From Oncomelania hupensis (Eukaryota; Mollusca; Gastropoda; Littorinimorpha; Pomatiopsidae), in NCBI GenBank assembly GCA_036898135.1, contig CM072523.1:27198758-27262757 (forward strand): a stretch of 64,000 nucleotides of DNA. The letters run 5' to 3'. Both the position numbers and the translations under genes were made by a program. The notes under the pieces were generated by a model. That model was not told where the DNA came from, made no database searches, and was given only the letters and a program-made list of their open reading frames with translations. Numbering within the stretch: position 1 is the first letter of the stretch; the number at the start of each line of letters is the position of its first letter. Positions 34,496 through 47,014 of the stretch are shown here, piece by piece.

Positions 34496-35982
34496 TGTCA
34501 CAAGAGGCTAGTTTTCGCCTTAAAACTTCGTCCTGCTTTTGGCTTTTAGAACTTAAAGTCGAGGTCTAGCAGACGACAAAAATTAGGATTGTTCTAAGTA
34601 TATGTCATAATGTGTAGGGTAAACTCTCACTAGATAGGCCGTGGCGTAAACCAGCTGACCTATATCCATCCACCCCCGCGCCGGCGCTAAGAATCTTGGG
34701 ATTTCGCGCGCTTTAGCTGACACAGCGTTAACTTAAGGTACGTCATTCTTTGTCTAACCCGCACACCAGAAGGACGCACACGCTGAAAGATCTCTCTCAG
34801 AAGACTACGCAGGTGACGGGTGAAATCCATTCATCGCAGTATAGCCATAGCCTGTCTGACATTGTCAAAAAGGTAAATGATCAATCTTTGGTTTCACTGC
34901 GATTTATTGATATTATTGTTGGATTATGTTTGTGAAGTCTTGCCATGTTTTATAATTGTGAATGTTAGTAAAACTTGTCAGTAAAACTTTGCTTGACCAC
35001 GTGGCTGACCCACGCGACCGGTTTCGACACCATGAGGTAGCCCCTACGAACCCACTATTGTTTCTCACAGTGATATTATTGCAGACCAGTGGCTGTACCG
35101 GAGAAAGTTTATATTATTAATTACTTCTCCCTGTGTTTGTTTTAGCCATGATGTATATGCATAGGAGTCATGTTGGAGATTCCAGTGGACCAAGGACTTA
35201 AAAATTGTTTGTCTCTTATCTGTATAAGAGGAGATGATCTCGCTGAGGGCTGTTTCTGCCAACAATGAGACGTTCTGCACACCCTTTGCAGAAATTCGTC
35301 TTATGTTTTGCAGACGAGCAGGCCGAGGCAGGAGATAGACCACTGAGAGTCAACCCTGACATTCGGCCTGCACTTGAGCATCGAGCACTGTGCTTCGATA
35401 GCTCAGTAGTTAACAAACGAGACCAGATGACAACAGCACCGCACCTCAACGATACAGCTAAGTGACACAGAAGAAGTGCACAAACACAGATCTATAAAGG
35501 ACTTTGCGGTAGTCCACTCTTCCTGAAAATGAACATTAGGCAAAACCAGAACAAAGCCCAGTGATGAGACAGTAGCAAGTATCGAGAACAGTAGCAGAAT
35601 AGACCCATCAAAGAGTGAACTACTCGAAGTGAATCTTGGACTGTTAAGTTAATCATAGTTGTATTACATTTTGGACAATTAAGTTAATGTAGTGATTAGA
35701 TGATTAGATATAAAGTAGAGGAAATAAATGTGTGATATGCACTGTTAACAAGTGGCTGGACTACCTATGTTTCATAGCCGTGCAAGAGCTTGTGTGTCAG
35801 TGAATCTATTACACTTTTCTCCATATCTCTGTAACCCTATCCGCACACAGACCGGGCCAAACATATAAATGTATTAAGATTAGTCATAGGGCGATCTAAC
35901 TAGCCGATCCCCGCAGACGAAAGACGAGTGGGTAATAGCATTCCATTGGGCAGAGCCCAGCAACAATAGACCCACCGTCACA
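34496..35982 (+). mobile_element. Solo LTR of a diverged relative of the Gmr1-like family
   Basis: Starts TGTCACAAGAGGCTAGTTTT and ends CCGTCACA. It is co-linear with the 24286 LTR but strongly diverged. Conserved blocks are the GTCAAAAAG|GTAAATGA donor-like site, ATTGCAG|ACCAGTGGCTGTACC, GAGATTCCAGTGG, the GAAATAAATGTGTGAT polyadenylation region and GTGGCTGGACTACCTATG. Flanking 5-mers are CACAC and TACAC (4/5). No internal region is attached. Confidence 0.87.
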
Positions 35983-36037
35983 TACACACACTCCACTCCT
36001 CCCTCATACCTAGCCCAAAACTCAAATATTCACTATG

Positions 36038-36042
<5 letters not shown>

Positions 36043-36104
<62 letters not shown>
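36043..36104. repeat. (GA)n microsatellite
   Basis: GA run followed by ACAGAC-type repeats. Confidence 0.97.
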
Positions 36105-36111
<7 letters not shown>

Positions 36112-36666
36112 AACACAGACAAACACAGAGAGACAGAGAGATCATTTGCTATGTAGAGCTTTCTGTAGTTCGAATATATGATAAATGAAGATGCAAAAGT
36201 GAGCTGCTCGTGGGAGAGAACAGCGAGGTCGAATACATGTAAAAGACTGGCCCATTTTCCTGCATCATTCTTGTAAATGAGTCAATGAATGCACACTTAA
36301 GAGCTGTGATGGATTTAAATCTGAAACAAAAACAAATACCAGTGATGGAGATCACGTACAATCGTACGTGTTTCACGTACTGAGTTGGGAAATCACGTAA
36401 CGAAAATGTAATGAAAGGGTATAAACACGCACAATGTCAGTGCCAAAGGGGTATGAAAACGTAAAGCTAAGTTGCTGGGAGGTATCATCAGGTACAACTA
36501 TTTCGGTCGTGCGTACAGCTTTCGCTCGATTTAGATCGTGTGCCTGTGCGTCCTGCGCGACCGCCTACCACCATCTCTCCCCCTCCTATTCATTCTGTCG
36601 CTTCCGAGAAACAGCCAATCATATGCACGATAATATTCACTATTTTTTCTCGACGCTTTTGATTGG

Positions 36667-36675
36667 CTATATAAG
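36667..36675 (+). promoter_or_regulatory. TATA box with upstream CCAAT-type motif
   Basis: CTATATAAG lies directly after GATTGG (inverted CCAAT), 25 bp before the ATG at 36700. Normal TATA-to-start spacing would leave almost no 5' UTR. Confidence 0.6.
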
Positions 36676-36699
36676 ACTGACAACAACCCAACATTAAAC

Positions 36700-36840
36700 A
36701 TGGCCGACAAGCAGCGATCTGAGGGGAAGCCGAAGAAAAGGAAAAATAAAGCAGACAAAACTAATTGCTCAAAAAAATTAAAACAAGATGAAGGAAAAGA
36801 AAAACAAACTTTTTTGTCAGCCTTTGGCTTTGAGTGCTCG
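36700..36840 (+). CDS. First exon of a transposon-borne gene, N terminus only
   Basis: ATG in good context (aaacATGGCC) begins MADKQRSEGKPKKRKNKA, a lysine-rich start that looks like a nuclear-localisation region. It continues through KEKQTFLSAFGFECS to 36840, exactly 47 codons, where GTAAGA forms a strong 5' splice site. A second donor (AAAG|GTAAGC) is 18 bp further on. Read through, the frame stops at 36955. No downstream exon exists within the element. Inferred to be the truncated first exon of the element's own transposase. I do not recognise the protein. Confidence 0.55.
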
Positions 36841-37064
36841 GTAAGAGAAGAAAAAGGTAAGCCGCAACCGGGCCTGGCTGAAGAAACTCAAACTGATGAA
36901 AAGACTTTACACGCAAAGTGTTTATTACGTATGTTGGTGTACCCCCTAAAAAACTGAAAGGGGGTATGAAAACCCCCTTATGTTTGCAATGAGGGTATGA
37001 AAATCCCCACATGTTATGGTTGAGGGTATAAATACCCCTAGCTTAAAAACTGTCTCCATCACTG

Positions 37065-40000
37065 AAATACTGTAGACCGTTGGGTTTGAAATTTGTGTAT
37101 GCGCGATCTAAGACTTGTTAGTCACTTTCTCAAACCCACTCTGACTTCCCACGTTCTTTTAAGGACGTTGCACAGCAGCTGTCATACGTTGGGTTGGAAA
37201 TCCCTCTCCTTTATAGAGACCGGATGACAAGCTGTGTTCTGTCAGAGGAAGAAAGGAACACCTAAAGTGTAAAAAAAAATATCCCCAAACACCCGTATCC
37301 AATGACAAAGCAGAAACTGTTTTCACAGTGCGTGTCTGCACACAGCATGCTCTTGCATAAAATTTAAACGTTCATTCAAGTCCCCCCCCCCCCCCCCCAA
37401 GACTGTGTTTTTCAATCTAACACGTATGTGTCTTTTTACACATGCTGACATAAATTATGCAGGATTAAACATTACGACAGATCTGCAGGTTGGGAGTGTT
37501 TATAAAAGACTTGATTCAACACCACCAGAACGAGCACCTCAACGGACAACGGAAGCTTCCTCGCCCGGCAATACCAGGACGCGTTCTCTACACAACACAC
37601 ACACACACCCAAACACACACACACACACTGCGCTATAACAAGCATGTCACAATGCATTCTATACTTTCCAAGACGCTTCACATTTGTTTTCCTGCTACTT
37701 CCCCGGGGGTAGCTCATTATACGGGCATGTGCAGAACGCTCGCCCGATTCAGGTTCAAACTTTCAACAAACATACACTGTAGACAAAGGAGATGCCCAAA
37801 CATAACATTAAAAAGAAAGTAAAGTGTTCTGCAAACACTTCGGGTCAGCAATAACGGCGATGGAAATGCAGCGCACTGCAACAACAACAAAGAGACTAAG
37901 CGAAAGAGCCCCAAATAGAAGAAGGTGGAGGATTGAGATCAGAAGGAAGATGAGGAGGTAGAGGGGGACAGAGAGGGAGGAGAGAAGGAAGAGAAGATGG
38001 AGGAGGAAGAGGAAGAACAAGACGAGGAGCAGAACTCGACTCTCCGCAGTAATTCAAGCAGGGAGAAAGAAGTGCGACACATTTAACAGCTTTGCTCTTG
38101 CACTTCCTCGGAAAGTGTGAGCGCGCGTCAGTAAATAATTTAGCCATTTGCCCGTAACCCATAACACTTGACAGCAGGGCTCCCAGTCGCTTTTTGATTG
38201 ACATTTCTTGTACAGTGACTACAGCCTTTTTGTCCCTTCGCATACTACACAACCCACATCCTCCTCCAATGCTGATCCACAAAACCACTCTTCCTCTGTA
38301 TGTGATTGAGGAACGTCCTGCAGTGGTCCGGTTGGCCTAGCCGGTTAACAGGAGGGTGGGTACAGAAAGGCTCCCGTATGGGGTCTAATGTGCCCAATAT
38401 AAGAGCTATAATGCGAACCAATGAGCGCTAAACAGCCATACAACACCGACAGTCACAGACCACGGAGCCACAATGCGCAGCTTTCAATTCATACTTTTTT
38501 TTTTCTTCGCTTTAGCACATAACTAAATGTATGTAGAGACAGGCTAAGAAACGCCGGAAAACGGGCGCAAAGATTTACAGAATACTCTAATCAGTGGGCG
38601 AAAATGGCTGCATGTCTCGTGATTCTCAAGGAAGGCTTAGGTCTAGTTCATGTCGAAGCTGCAAGACTTTGAAGTCAAACATTTTCAATGCAAATCCACT
38701 CATTTGTATAATATGGCAGATCTAATACTACTCAGCATTACATTTGCAGCTAGAACGAAAAAAAAGAAAGAAAAAAAGGGGTAGGGGGTGGGTGGGGGTA
38801 AACAAGGTTTGTGTGTACAAAGTGTTCTCGCACTTCCGAGCCCTTGGCCGTAAATCTAGACGGCTGCTCTGCGTGTTTGAAGGCTCCATGACAGTAATGA
38901 TGATGGCGCTAATGCCTGGAATTGTCAAATTATGACCTCAGCTACGGGAGACTGTGTCAACAGGCTGCACAATCCACGCCAGATGAATTCCAACTCCAGC
39001 TGCAGCAGTTTCAATGAGTGTGTTATTTATATGCGCAGAGACAGAGTCCATGATGGTAGCATGCAACAATATCCATAAACATGATAAAGACGCTCTAGAA
39101 ATCTCTGCAGCTGCAGGACAACATGAAACTGTTGCTGAGTAGCTACTCTGGGATAAAGGTTTATTTTAACTGTACCTAAGAATATAATCATGAAGATGGA
39201 GAACAATTTACCAGATGGGCAAATTATGATGACAGCCCAAAATAATTAGGATGAAAACGACAGCTAACAAAAGACAAGAGTTAAAAAGAGTTAAAAAGGT
39301 CTATAAAAAAAAAATTAATATTGAGGACAGTTTTGAATAACAGCATACAAAACAATCCAGAAGATTTTTAATTTTTAATAAAGGATGTGATATTTCAATG
39401 CAATAATGACATTCCCGCACCAAAATCCACAATTATAAATTGTCTAATTTGTTTTGACGGAACAGTTTGACGGAACAAGATCGATCAGGTGATTGTCTCT
39501 AAATGCTTTCCTTCATTCTGGACAAGATGGACCACAGCTTTTGCGAGACCTGCAAAGTTTATGTTCTTGGCTAGACTGCAAAAAAAAAAGAAGCGTTCTA
39601 ACGTCAGAAGATTTCTCATTCCTCCCCCCCCCCTTTCCCAGTCCCCTATTCGCTATATGTGACGTGGGACTTTAATCTATCTACCAGAAGATTTAGATAG
39701 GGAAGACAGAAAGCGGTAAGTAGTTGGATGGGGTGGGGGTGGGGGGAATATAAGATAAAATTGGATGTCTCCATTTAAAGCATACTGTTCCACAGCAACG
39801 AAGCGATTTACAGAATTGATCAATACAAACCAATGCTGATCAAGATTCTGAGGGATATTTTTTATTCATTGTATTTTACTGTTTTAAGAAATGTTTACAA
39901 TCTTATGTTTTAGTTTAATAGGTGTGTAATGTTTTTAGTTGTATTGCTTTTGTTAAATGCTGTAATAATGAATGTTTTTATTGTGGACATGTACTTTGAC

Positions 40001-40139
40001 CAGGCGCTCGAGCGTCTGTGTGTGTGTATGTGTGCGTGTGGGTGTGTGTCTGTGTGTGTACTGTTAATCAATGTACATACTTCTGGTTTTGGCATGTTTT
40101 TGTTTTACATATTTTATTTTGTTTTAATACTATTGCTTT
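37065..40139. other. Unassigned sequence with simple repeats
   Basis: Holds a poly-C tract (37382-37399), CA repeats (37597-37630), GA-rich purine DNA (37920-38035), a possible tRNA-like head near 38326-38350 (TTGGCCTAGCCGGTTAA) and AT-rich non-coding DNA. No exon with convincing splice sites was seen. Confidence 0.5.
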
Positions 40140-40267
40140 TTTAGTGCATTGTAAAGCGTGGCGAGCCTATGCTTGTTGGGGTACCACGCTATATAAGTCT
40201 ACCGAATTCATCATCATCATCATCATCGTCGTCATCGTCAATCATCAATCATCATCATCAATCATCA

Positions 40268-40335
<68 letters not shown>
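40140..40335 (+). mobile_element. Possible LINE/SINE 3' end with (ATC)n(ATT)n tail
   Basis: GTAAAGCGTGGCGAGCC...ACCACGCTATATAAGT is the common 3' box of many invertebrate LINEs and of the local SINE (GCGCTATATAAG). It runs directly into ATC repeats (40209-40265) and then ATT repeats (to 40333). Confidence 0.5.
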
Positions 40336-40482
40336 AGAAAGATCTCGTTTAGAAGTGTGTTCAGAACATTTGGAAAAGACAGAAAAATCATGCTTATGCA
40401 TCAATATGGTCAAGGAAGTTCAGAAAACATATAGCATGAAAAAAAAAGACTTTTAGAAATTAAGTAATACGAGTAGTTATTA

Positions 40483-40704
40483 GTACTGTCACAGCCTAGT
40501 TGCTTTCTCTGTGAAAGGAACAGTGTAGCATACACGTGCGTGAACTGCAGGCAGTAGCAAGTCTACGAACTTGCTAGCGAGGTGCGAACAAGGCGAGGTG
40601 CCGACAGATATAGAGGGAAAGAAGATCAGATAGCAGCAGGTAAAAGGCTTTTGCAGCCTGACATAGCTTTACGTTCTCCCATTAGCGCCACGACAGCTCA
40701 CGGC
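40483..40704. other. Possible LTR-type 5' end
   Basis: TGTCACAGCCTAGTTGCTTT resembles the starts of the two solo-LTR families (TGTCACAAGAGGCTAGTTTT). No matching 3' end or target duplication was found, so this is only suggestive. Confidence 0.2.
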
Positions 40705-41391
40705 TAGACCCCAGGATGCGGAACACTAGACTATACAAGACAAGGTCTTGGCAAGACCTGTTTTCACTCTAATGGTAGAGCTTTAGTACTAAATGGCAAG
40801 AACTTTCTTCACCTTGACTGAACCTCTACTGGAAGAGCTTTAGTACTATATGGCAAGAACTTCACCTTGACTGAATCCTCTGTACCACCTAGCTTAAGAC
40901 TATAGGAGGACCTTTACTGACTCAGTGTTTCCTTCAGTGTTTGTTTGAATCAATACAACTTATGTTAATCTGATAAATATAAAAATGGATAGACTAATGT
41001 TTGCTTGTCTTATGGTCCAGCAGAAATCTGTAAACAGATTTACAAGCAAAGTAAAGACTAAAAGATTATTTAGTAGGGGTAGACCCCAGGATGCGGTACA
41101 CTAGACAATACAAGACAAGGTCTTGGCAAAACCTGTTTTCACTCTAATGGTAGAGCTTTAGTACTAAATGGCAAGAACTTCACCTTGACTGAATCCTCTG
41201 TACCACCTAGCTTAAATAGGAGGACCTTTACTGCTCAGTGTTTCCTTCAGTGTTTGTTTGAATCAATATAACTTATGTTAATCTGATAAATATAAAAATG
41301 GATAGACTAATGTTTGCTTATCTTATGGTCCAGCAGAAATTTGTAAACAGAACATTTACAAGCAAAGTAAAGAGTATTTAGTAGGGGTTGG
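40705..41391. repeat. Tandem duplication, ~375- and ~310-bp units
   Basis: Both units start TAGACCCCAGGATGCGG and end GTAGGGGT. They share CAAGACAAGGTCTTGGCAA, CACCTTGACTGAATCCTCTG and ACTTATGTTAATCTGATAAA. The first unit has an extra internal ~53-bp duplication (GAGCTTTAGTACTA..ATGGCAAGAA x2). Close similarity suggests a recent event. Confidence 0.93.
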
Positions 41392-41763
41392 GGAATAAAG
41401 TATACATGAATAAAAAATAAAAATACTGAATATTTAAATAAATTACAATCGTACCAACTTCGACTTTCGACAAAACGTAAGTAGTCGTTCATATACATCT
41501 CACTTAAAGAGCTGCTCGTGGAAATAGGAAGATAAAACACTAATTAACGACAACAAACACACACACACACACACAAAAGAAGAAAGAAAGAAGCGATTTC
41601 AGTTAAGGTTCCAGGGCCTACACAGCATATAATTTGAAGTAAAGTTTCTGATGTACTTCTGAGATACGATAACAAGAAGAAAAACACACAGTTCAATACA
41701 GTTATTCACATTCAGAAAAAAGCAGACTAAAACTAAAAGCAGACTAACACTAACTAAAGACTC

Positions 41764-42836
41764 CAGGGTGGAGAACAACTGAATCAAGAAATCTCTGAAA
41801 TCCGGCCGGGGCCCAGGGGCCAAGCCCCGGTATTCGCCCCCTGAAAGAAAATGAATTTATGCAATTTTGAAAGTAATTTAGGGCCTCTCCTGAAAGCAAA
41901 AAGCAAAAAGTAAACATGAATAGAAACAAAAAACAACAAAAAAAGAATGTTTTATGCACATGTCTTTCAAAAACGTTAAGAATCTTGATTTGTAGGCCTA
42001 ACAAAGTTTGAGGTCTACCACTGTTACACACAAACTCCACATTTCCAATTTTACTGGGCACACGTTTGTCTATTTTTTAGCTGTAAACAGGCAAGAATTT
42101 TTATAATTTTAGAGATATTTAGGGGTACGTAAGTAAAAACACCACATCTTAGGTATTAGTAACTAGTGTATAGATTTAAATGAAATAAAATGCAAAATGA
42201 ACCGAAATAAATTCTATTTTGATTATCTACCTTTTTATACTTCTCTTGTCATGTCTTGTTTTTTATTACTCCATGTGTATACAAAAAAAAGTTTTAAAAA
42301 GTCCAAAAAAGCCCCCTCTTCTTCACTTTCATGCCAGTCTGAAAGATCGTATGCATGCACACTACTGACACTAATTGTCTAATGTCAGTACCGATCTCTT
42401 CCTCCGACTCCAAGTCCATTTCTCTCACTTTAATGTCTGATAAATGGAAGCCTGTAAACTCCCCTTTATCAGTCGAAGAATCCAAACCATCCCTTTTAGG
42501 CACACACACAAGAAAATTTGAAAAAAAAATCGAAAAAAACGAACGCATCACAGAGAAAACTTGTGAAAATGCAGTCGAATGTTTTCACAACATAATAAAC
42601 CGGAAGTCAATTGCCGGAAGTCTCGCAATCTTTCAAACAACGCGAGAATATAACCACATGGTTGATACGGACGCTTTTGGACGTTTTGCCTGTTTAGACC
42701 TTCGGCCGCTTTTGGCCGTTATGCCCAGTAAAGGGTAGCCCCTCAGCTTCTCACACTCGGAACTCAATATTTTTTTCTCGGAAATGCAAATGCTTTCCGC
42801 GGAAATCCGCGGATTCGCGGAGAGTTCTCCACCCTG
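41764..42836. mobile_element. hAT-like element, CAGGGTGGAGAAC ends
   Basis: Inverted 13-bp ends CAGGGTGGAGAAC and GTTCTCCACCCTG lie 1,073 bp apart. Next to the right end is GCGGAAATCCGCGGATTCGC, a short palindromic block. AAAGACTC abuts the left end and AAAGACGC lies 6 bp beyond the right end, so the target duplication is not clean. Inside are AT-rich sequence and a mixed-composition stretch (42540-42740) without a recognisable gene. Confidence 0.65.
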
Positions 42837-43217
42837 TAAATTAAAGACGCAAAATGACCCTAAGGCGCGTTTCTTTTCCTTACCAGGATATTCTATCTTC
42901 AAAGAATGTACAGTGCCAAGACATGAAACGCCACGTTTTCTTTCATGTATACATAAAAAAGTACAGCTTATGGCAAAGTAGGGAAATACACAGACGGGTT
43001 CCAACAAAGACTGACATTAATACGGTGATGGCCGCAGACGATTAGACGCCCTAAAAAAAAGCTTACATTTTGACCCACATCACACAGAGTATCATTGTCG
43101 CACTGTAACATTATGAAACGGATCAAAATAGGGCAAAGGACTGAGAAAATGAGGAATGCATCTTCAAGCAGTGTTTCTTCAATCATTTCTACAACATTTC
43201 TTTGTAATCTCAATTTC

Positions 43218-43312
<95 letters not shown>

Positions 43313-44478
43313 CATCCATAAATATCTATATCTATATATCCATCCATCCATCAACATATAATTTTAAATGAATAGACGTGAAATAAAATAAATGAACTGA
43401 TCTATTTCACGTTTGGATCTTGTAAAGGGATAATAATGAAAATGCTGCAGCAATAAATGTCCAGTAAACACTAGTAGATCTTTCTTCGGCAACGTAATTC
43501 GAACAGGCAAAAAAGTATGCCCCATGATGCACTTTGAATACACTAGTAATAAGTAAAATAACATGTTAACCAAGCACCTATGGCCATATATATGGGTGTG
43601 ATGAGTTAAGCTGAATAGACCACAGGATTCTGAAATTGTATCTTTAATTTAAAAAAAAAAATATCTGGAACTACCAAACAAAGCTGAACTTACAAACTTT
43701 AACAATGTACCAATCGCCATTAGGGACTTATACTAGGGTTTCGAGGTTCTGATTTTCAGTATTCGCTATTCTATACCGTATACTATCATAATCATGTCGG
43801 TATAACTGACCTCGTACCCAGCAAAAAAGAAGCTAGGGAACTACGGCAGCAAAAGAGACTGGGCAGAGTACTATGTACCTAGCGCTAACGACAGTAGGAC
43901 CGGCCAACATTCAATTTGGCAGGCCAATCGCCAACTTGTCAGGGCTAGGGAAGGGAGAGAAGCCTGCTGAGAAATTTAGTGACCTCCCTTGACCCTAGGC
44001 CCGCTAGGCGGCTTGTCAGGCATGACATGGAAATCATTGCACAAAAGGCGTCGGGCGAAGCTTCCAACTCCATCACGACACTGATACCTACCTACCTACG
44101 CAACTGATCCTGGGATCTCTCCACTATGTAAATCACTACCCATAAGAAAACACACACACAAACACACACACACACACACACACTAAAAACATTTAGCAGA
44201 TAGAACAGTCATCTGCCTGTTATTTAAATAGCGCTTCTCCCAAGATTATTTGTTGTGAACACATGCCATAAACTAATCCGATTAACTCTTGCATGCATAA
44301 CTAAATCTTATCTTAAATTAAAATCGATGAAGTATATAATTATACCAACCGAAAGAAAACTCGTTTCAAACGAAGGAAAACTCGTTTCAAACTACAAATA
44401 ATTATATTTAATAAGTATACAAATTATTATGATGAACACAAGAACTATGTTTCGATCACTACAGTCTGTGTAACAGCA
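42837..44478. other. Unassigned sequence, with (ATCT)n
   Basis: Contains the ATCT microsatellite listed separately. It also holds a compact mixed-composition block, 43830-44105 (GTACCTAGCGCTAACGACAG ... CATCACGACACTGATACCTA, then (CCTA)n), that looks like the 3' part of an unnamed retroposon. No exon supported. Confidence 0.45.
43216..43312. repeat. (ATCT)n microsatellite
   Basis: Clean tetranucleotide run of ~24 units, degenerating to ATCC units. Confidence 0.97.
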
Positions 44479-44585
<107 letters not shown>

Positions 44586-44749
44586 CGAATTAACACTGGG
44601 TACATCAAGGAAACTATCCGTGGGGATCGACCCATTACGTTAATGAAATTGTCCAGTTGAAGACCTTCAGCGCTAAGGCCAGTCTGGCAAGAGTGCTGAC
44701 AAATTCGTAGCCGAGGAAGGGGCGAAAAGAGATTGGGGGTGGAGGAGGG

Positions 44750-44774
44750 CGAGAGAGAGAAAGAGAGAGTGAGT

Positions 44775-44829
<55 letters not shown>

Positions 44830-44850
44830 GGGGGGGGAAAGAGAGAGAGT
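44750..44850. repeat. GA-rich microsatellite
   Basis: GA run with GAGT and poly-G interruptions. Confidence 0.95.
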
Positions 44851-45559
44851 TCAAACAATTGAGTATTTATTATTTGTTGTTCGATTTGTTAGGCCCTAAC
44901 AATACATGTAAGGTTTTTTCCCCCACTTATCCTTACTTATTAACTATTACTCGTCAAACGGTCAATACTTGAGAATCTGATTAATAATGTCTTAGATTCC
45001 AATCATGCCATTGCAATTTCAACAGCGTGGTGCAAGCTATCATTCTTAATTAGTAACCAAGTTCGTATAAATTAATTAGTAATATCCCCCACCCACCCCT
45101 ACCACCACCACGATACACCCCAATATTGTGCTTTCAAATGCTTTGTTATGTCGGAAACAACATTACTTAACAATGACTCCCTACCCCAATTCTTCTTGTC
45201 GTGCACTGGGTGACTGTCCCGACCGTTCCCCAATCTCAGTGTCAGCAGCGGCCACACAACAGTCCCAGACACAGTCTTCTTTCTTTTTTATTTTTTTTAT
45301 TTTACAAAGACCACACTATCGATCCCCGGCCAAGTGCTCAAGACGCTGATTGCAGCTTGTACTCAGCTCCCATAAAGCAAAAGCCACTGTAGAGGGGTAG
45401 GGTTGTGGCTGTGTTGGGTAGATCCCGGGAAGCGACTCGTAGTAAGAGAGAGGTCTTCTGCCACTGCGGTGCTTACAGCCAACATGATGAAACCCGTTTG
45501 GGTCTGGTCACGGTATTTCACAATTTAAGGACAACAATGCGAACCAAATGTAGTTGTTG

Positions 45560-45560
45560 T

Positions 45561-45615
<55 letters not shown>

Positions 45616-45627
45616 CATCATCATCAT
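45560..45627. repeat. (ATG)n microsatellite ending in ATC
   Basis: ATG run turning into its complement ATC (ATGATGATCATCATC), so the end can fold back. Confidence 0.95.
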
Positions 45628-45775
45628 CACCGAGGTTTTTCTCCGGGTACTCCGGTGTGACATCGTCACAGTTCCTAGTATCTTAGCTGGGCTGGGAGCG
45701 AATGGGAGCATTCTGATTGGTCGACGCGTTACAAAATTCGACGCATGCGCACAGTGCTATCATAGTCTTCGTAAG

Positions 45776-45846
45776 GGTTAGGGTTAGGGTTAGAGTTAAG
45801 AGTTTAGGGTTAGAGTTAAGAGTTTAGGGTTAGGGTTAGGGTTATG
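45776..45846 (+). repeat. Interstitial telomere-like (TTAGGG)n
   Basis: Blocks of TTAGGG (3, 1, 1 and 3 units) alternate with variants TTAGAG, TTAAGA and GTTTAGGG over ~70 bp. TTAGGG is the ancestral animal telomere repeat. Confidence 0.9.
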
Positions 45847-46955
45847 ACGCCTAAGAACTTCGTGAAAAAGCCGGCCCGACATGACCTGGCGCATGCGCAA
45901 ATGCGCTCGGATAAACTAGGAAACCCGGAACTTGAAGGATGTGACACCGGTATCCTCCCTCTCTTTAATAATGGTAGTGGATGCAGTCAATATAAACATT
46001 AAAAAAAATAAAAATTCGATTTCCTTTCGTCTTCTAATAGAGATCTCCCTGCATTTACACCACATGTTAAAGTGATAGATGTGTGTTTGTTGTGTGTGTG
46101 CGAGTGGGTGATACATGTGAGCGTATATGTTGGCACAGATCGCCGCGCTTTGAGCCTGATTGGTTATTTAGGGAAAATCGCGTATATACCATCCAGTATG
46201 ATGATGATGACGATGACGATGATTATGACGATGGTGATGACGACAACGATTATTATGATGATGGCAAAAAGTGAAGGGGATCAACAACGGCAACTGCTAC
46301 TACGGCTACTACTATAGTGCTGCAAGATGTCATGTATAGATTTCGACTCCCTCAATACAGGTGCGTTTGAGTTGGAGGGTAAAAAAAAAGTAGCGTGAAT
46401 ACAAATAATTATTATTATCCATTTTAGCCTAACCATTTAAAGTTTGCCGTTACCGTTTCTGTAGAGTACATATTGTAAAATGTACTGTTACTCCTCACAC
46501 AAATTGACAGACAAGTACATATCTATTTCAATCTTCCCAAACTTTTCAGCCAAACTTCTGCAAAACAGACCAACAACAGGGTTCGAAAGGACACGCAAAA
46601 GTTTGCTTTTTCATCCGATCATTCCAAGTTTACCCCGAAGAAACTTCTTGTCATCGAAGACTGTCAAATATAGTTAAATCTGTACAACACAGCCGATAAG
46701 GCCAGAAAGACTCTTCTCAACCTCCCACTCCCTCTACAGGGGGAAAAAGAGTTGGGTTGTAATAGTAAACAGTTCGGTCACGTGTAAGTATGACGATACA
46801 GAACATACAGGGTATCAAAGGTACGCTGAAAGATGCTAGCTTCTTTGAAAGAAGTTTTCCTCGGCTCCGTGATACTCATCCCGAGCGTTAGCAAAAACCT
46901 GTCATGATGTCAGACGAACCTGCCGAACTCGAGACTGATAAAAGTGTTGTTTTTT

Positions 46956-47014
<59 letters not shown>

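Larger units (their letters stand above)
36340..37064 (+). mobile_element. hAT-like element, CAGTGATGGAGA ends, 6-bp target duplication
   Basis: A 725-bp element with inverted ends CAGTGATGGAGA and TCTCCATCACTG, flanked by the 6-bp duplication AAATAC (36334-36339, 37065-37070). Subterminal repeats GGGTAT(G/A)AA occur near 36416, 36450, 36962, 36994 and 37024; the last three are imperfect palindromes of the form GGGTATGAAAACCCC. It carries a promoter and first coding exon (36700) but no transposase core, so it is a deleted derivative. Confidence 0.85.

Noticed and set aside
37896..38288. 130-codon minus-strand frame
   Set aside because: The C-terminal half is purine-repeat-derived, and no splice signals or recognisable motifs support the rest.
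40483..41391. Full LTR starting TGTCACAGCC
   Set aside because: The start resembles the solo LTRs, but no co-linear conserved blocks, matching end or target duplication follow.
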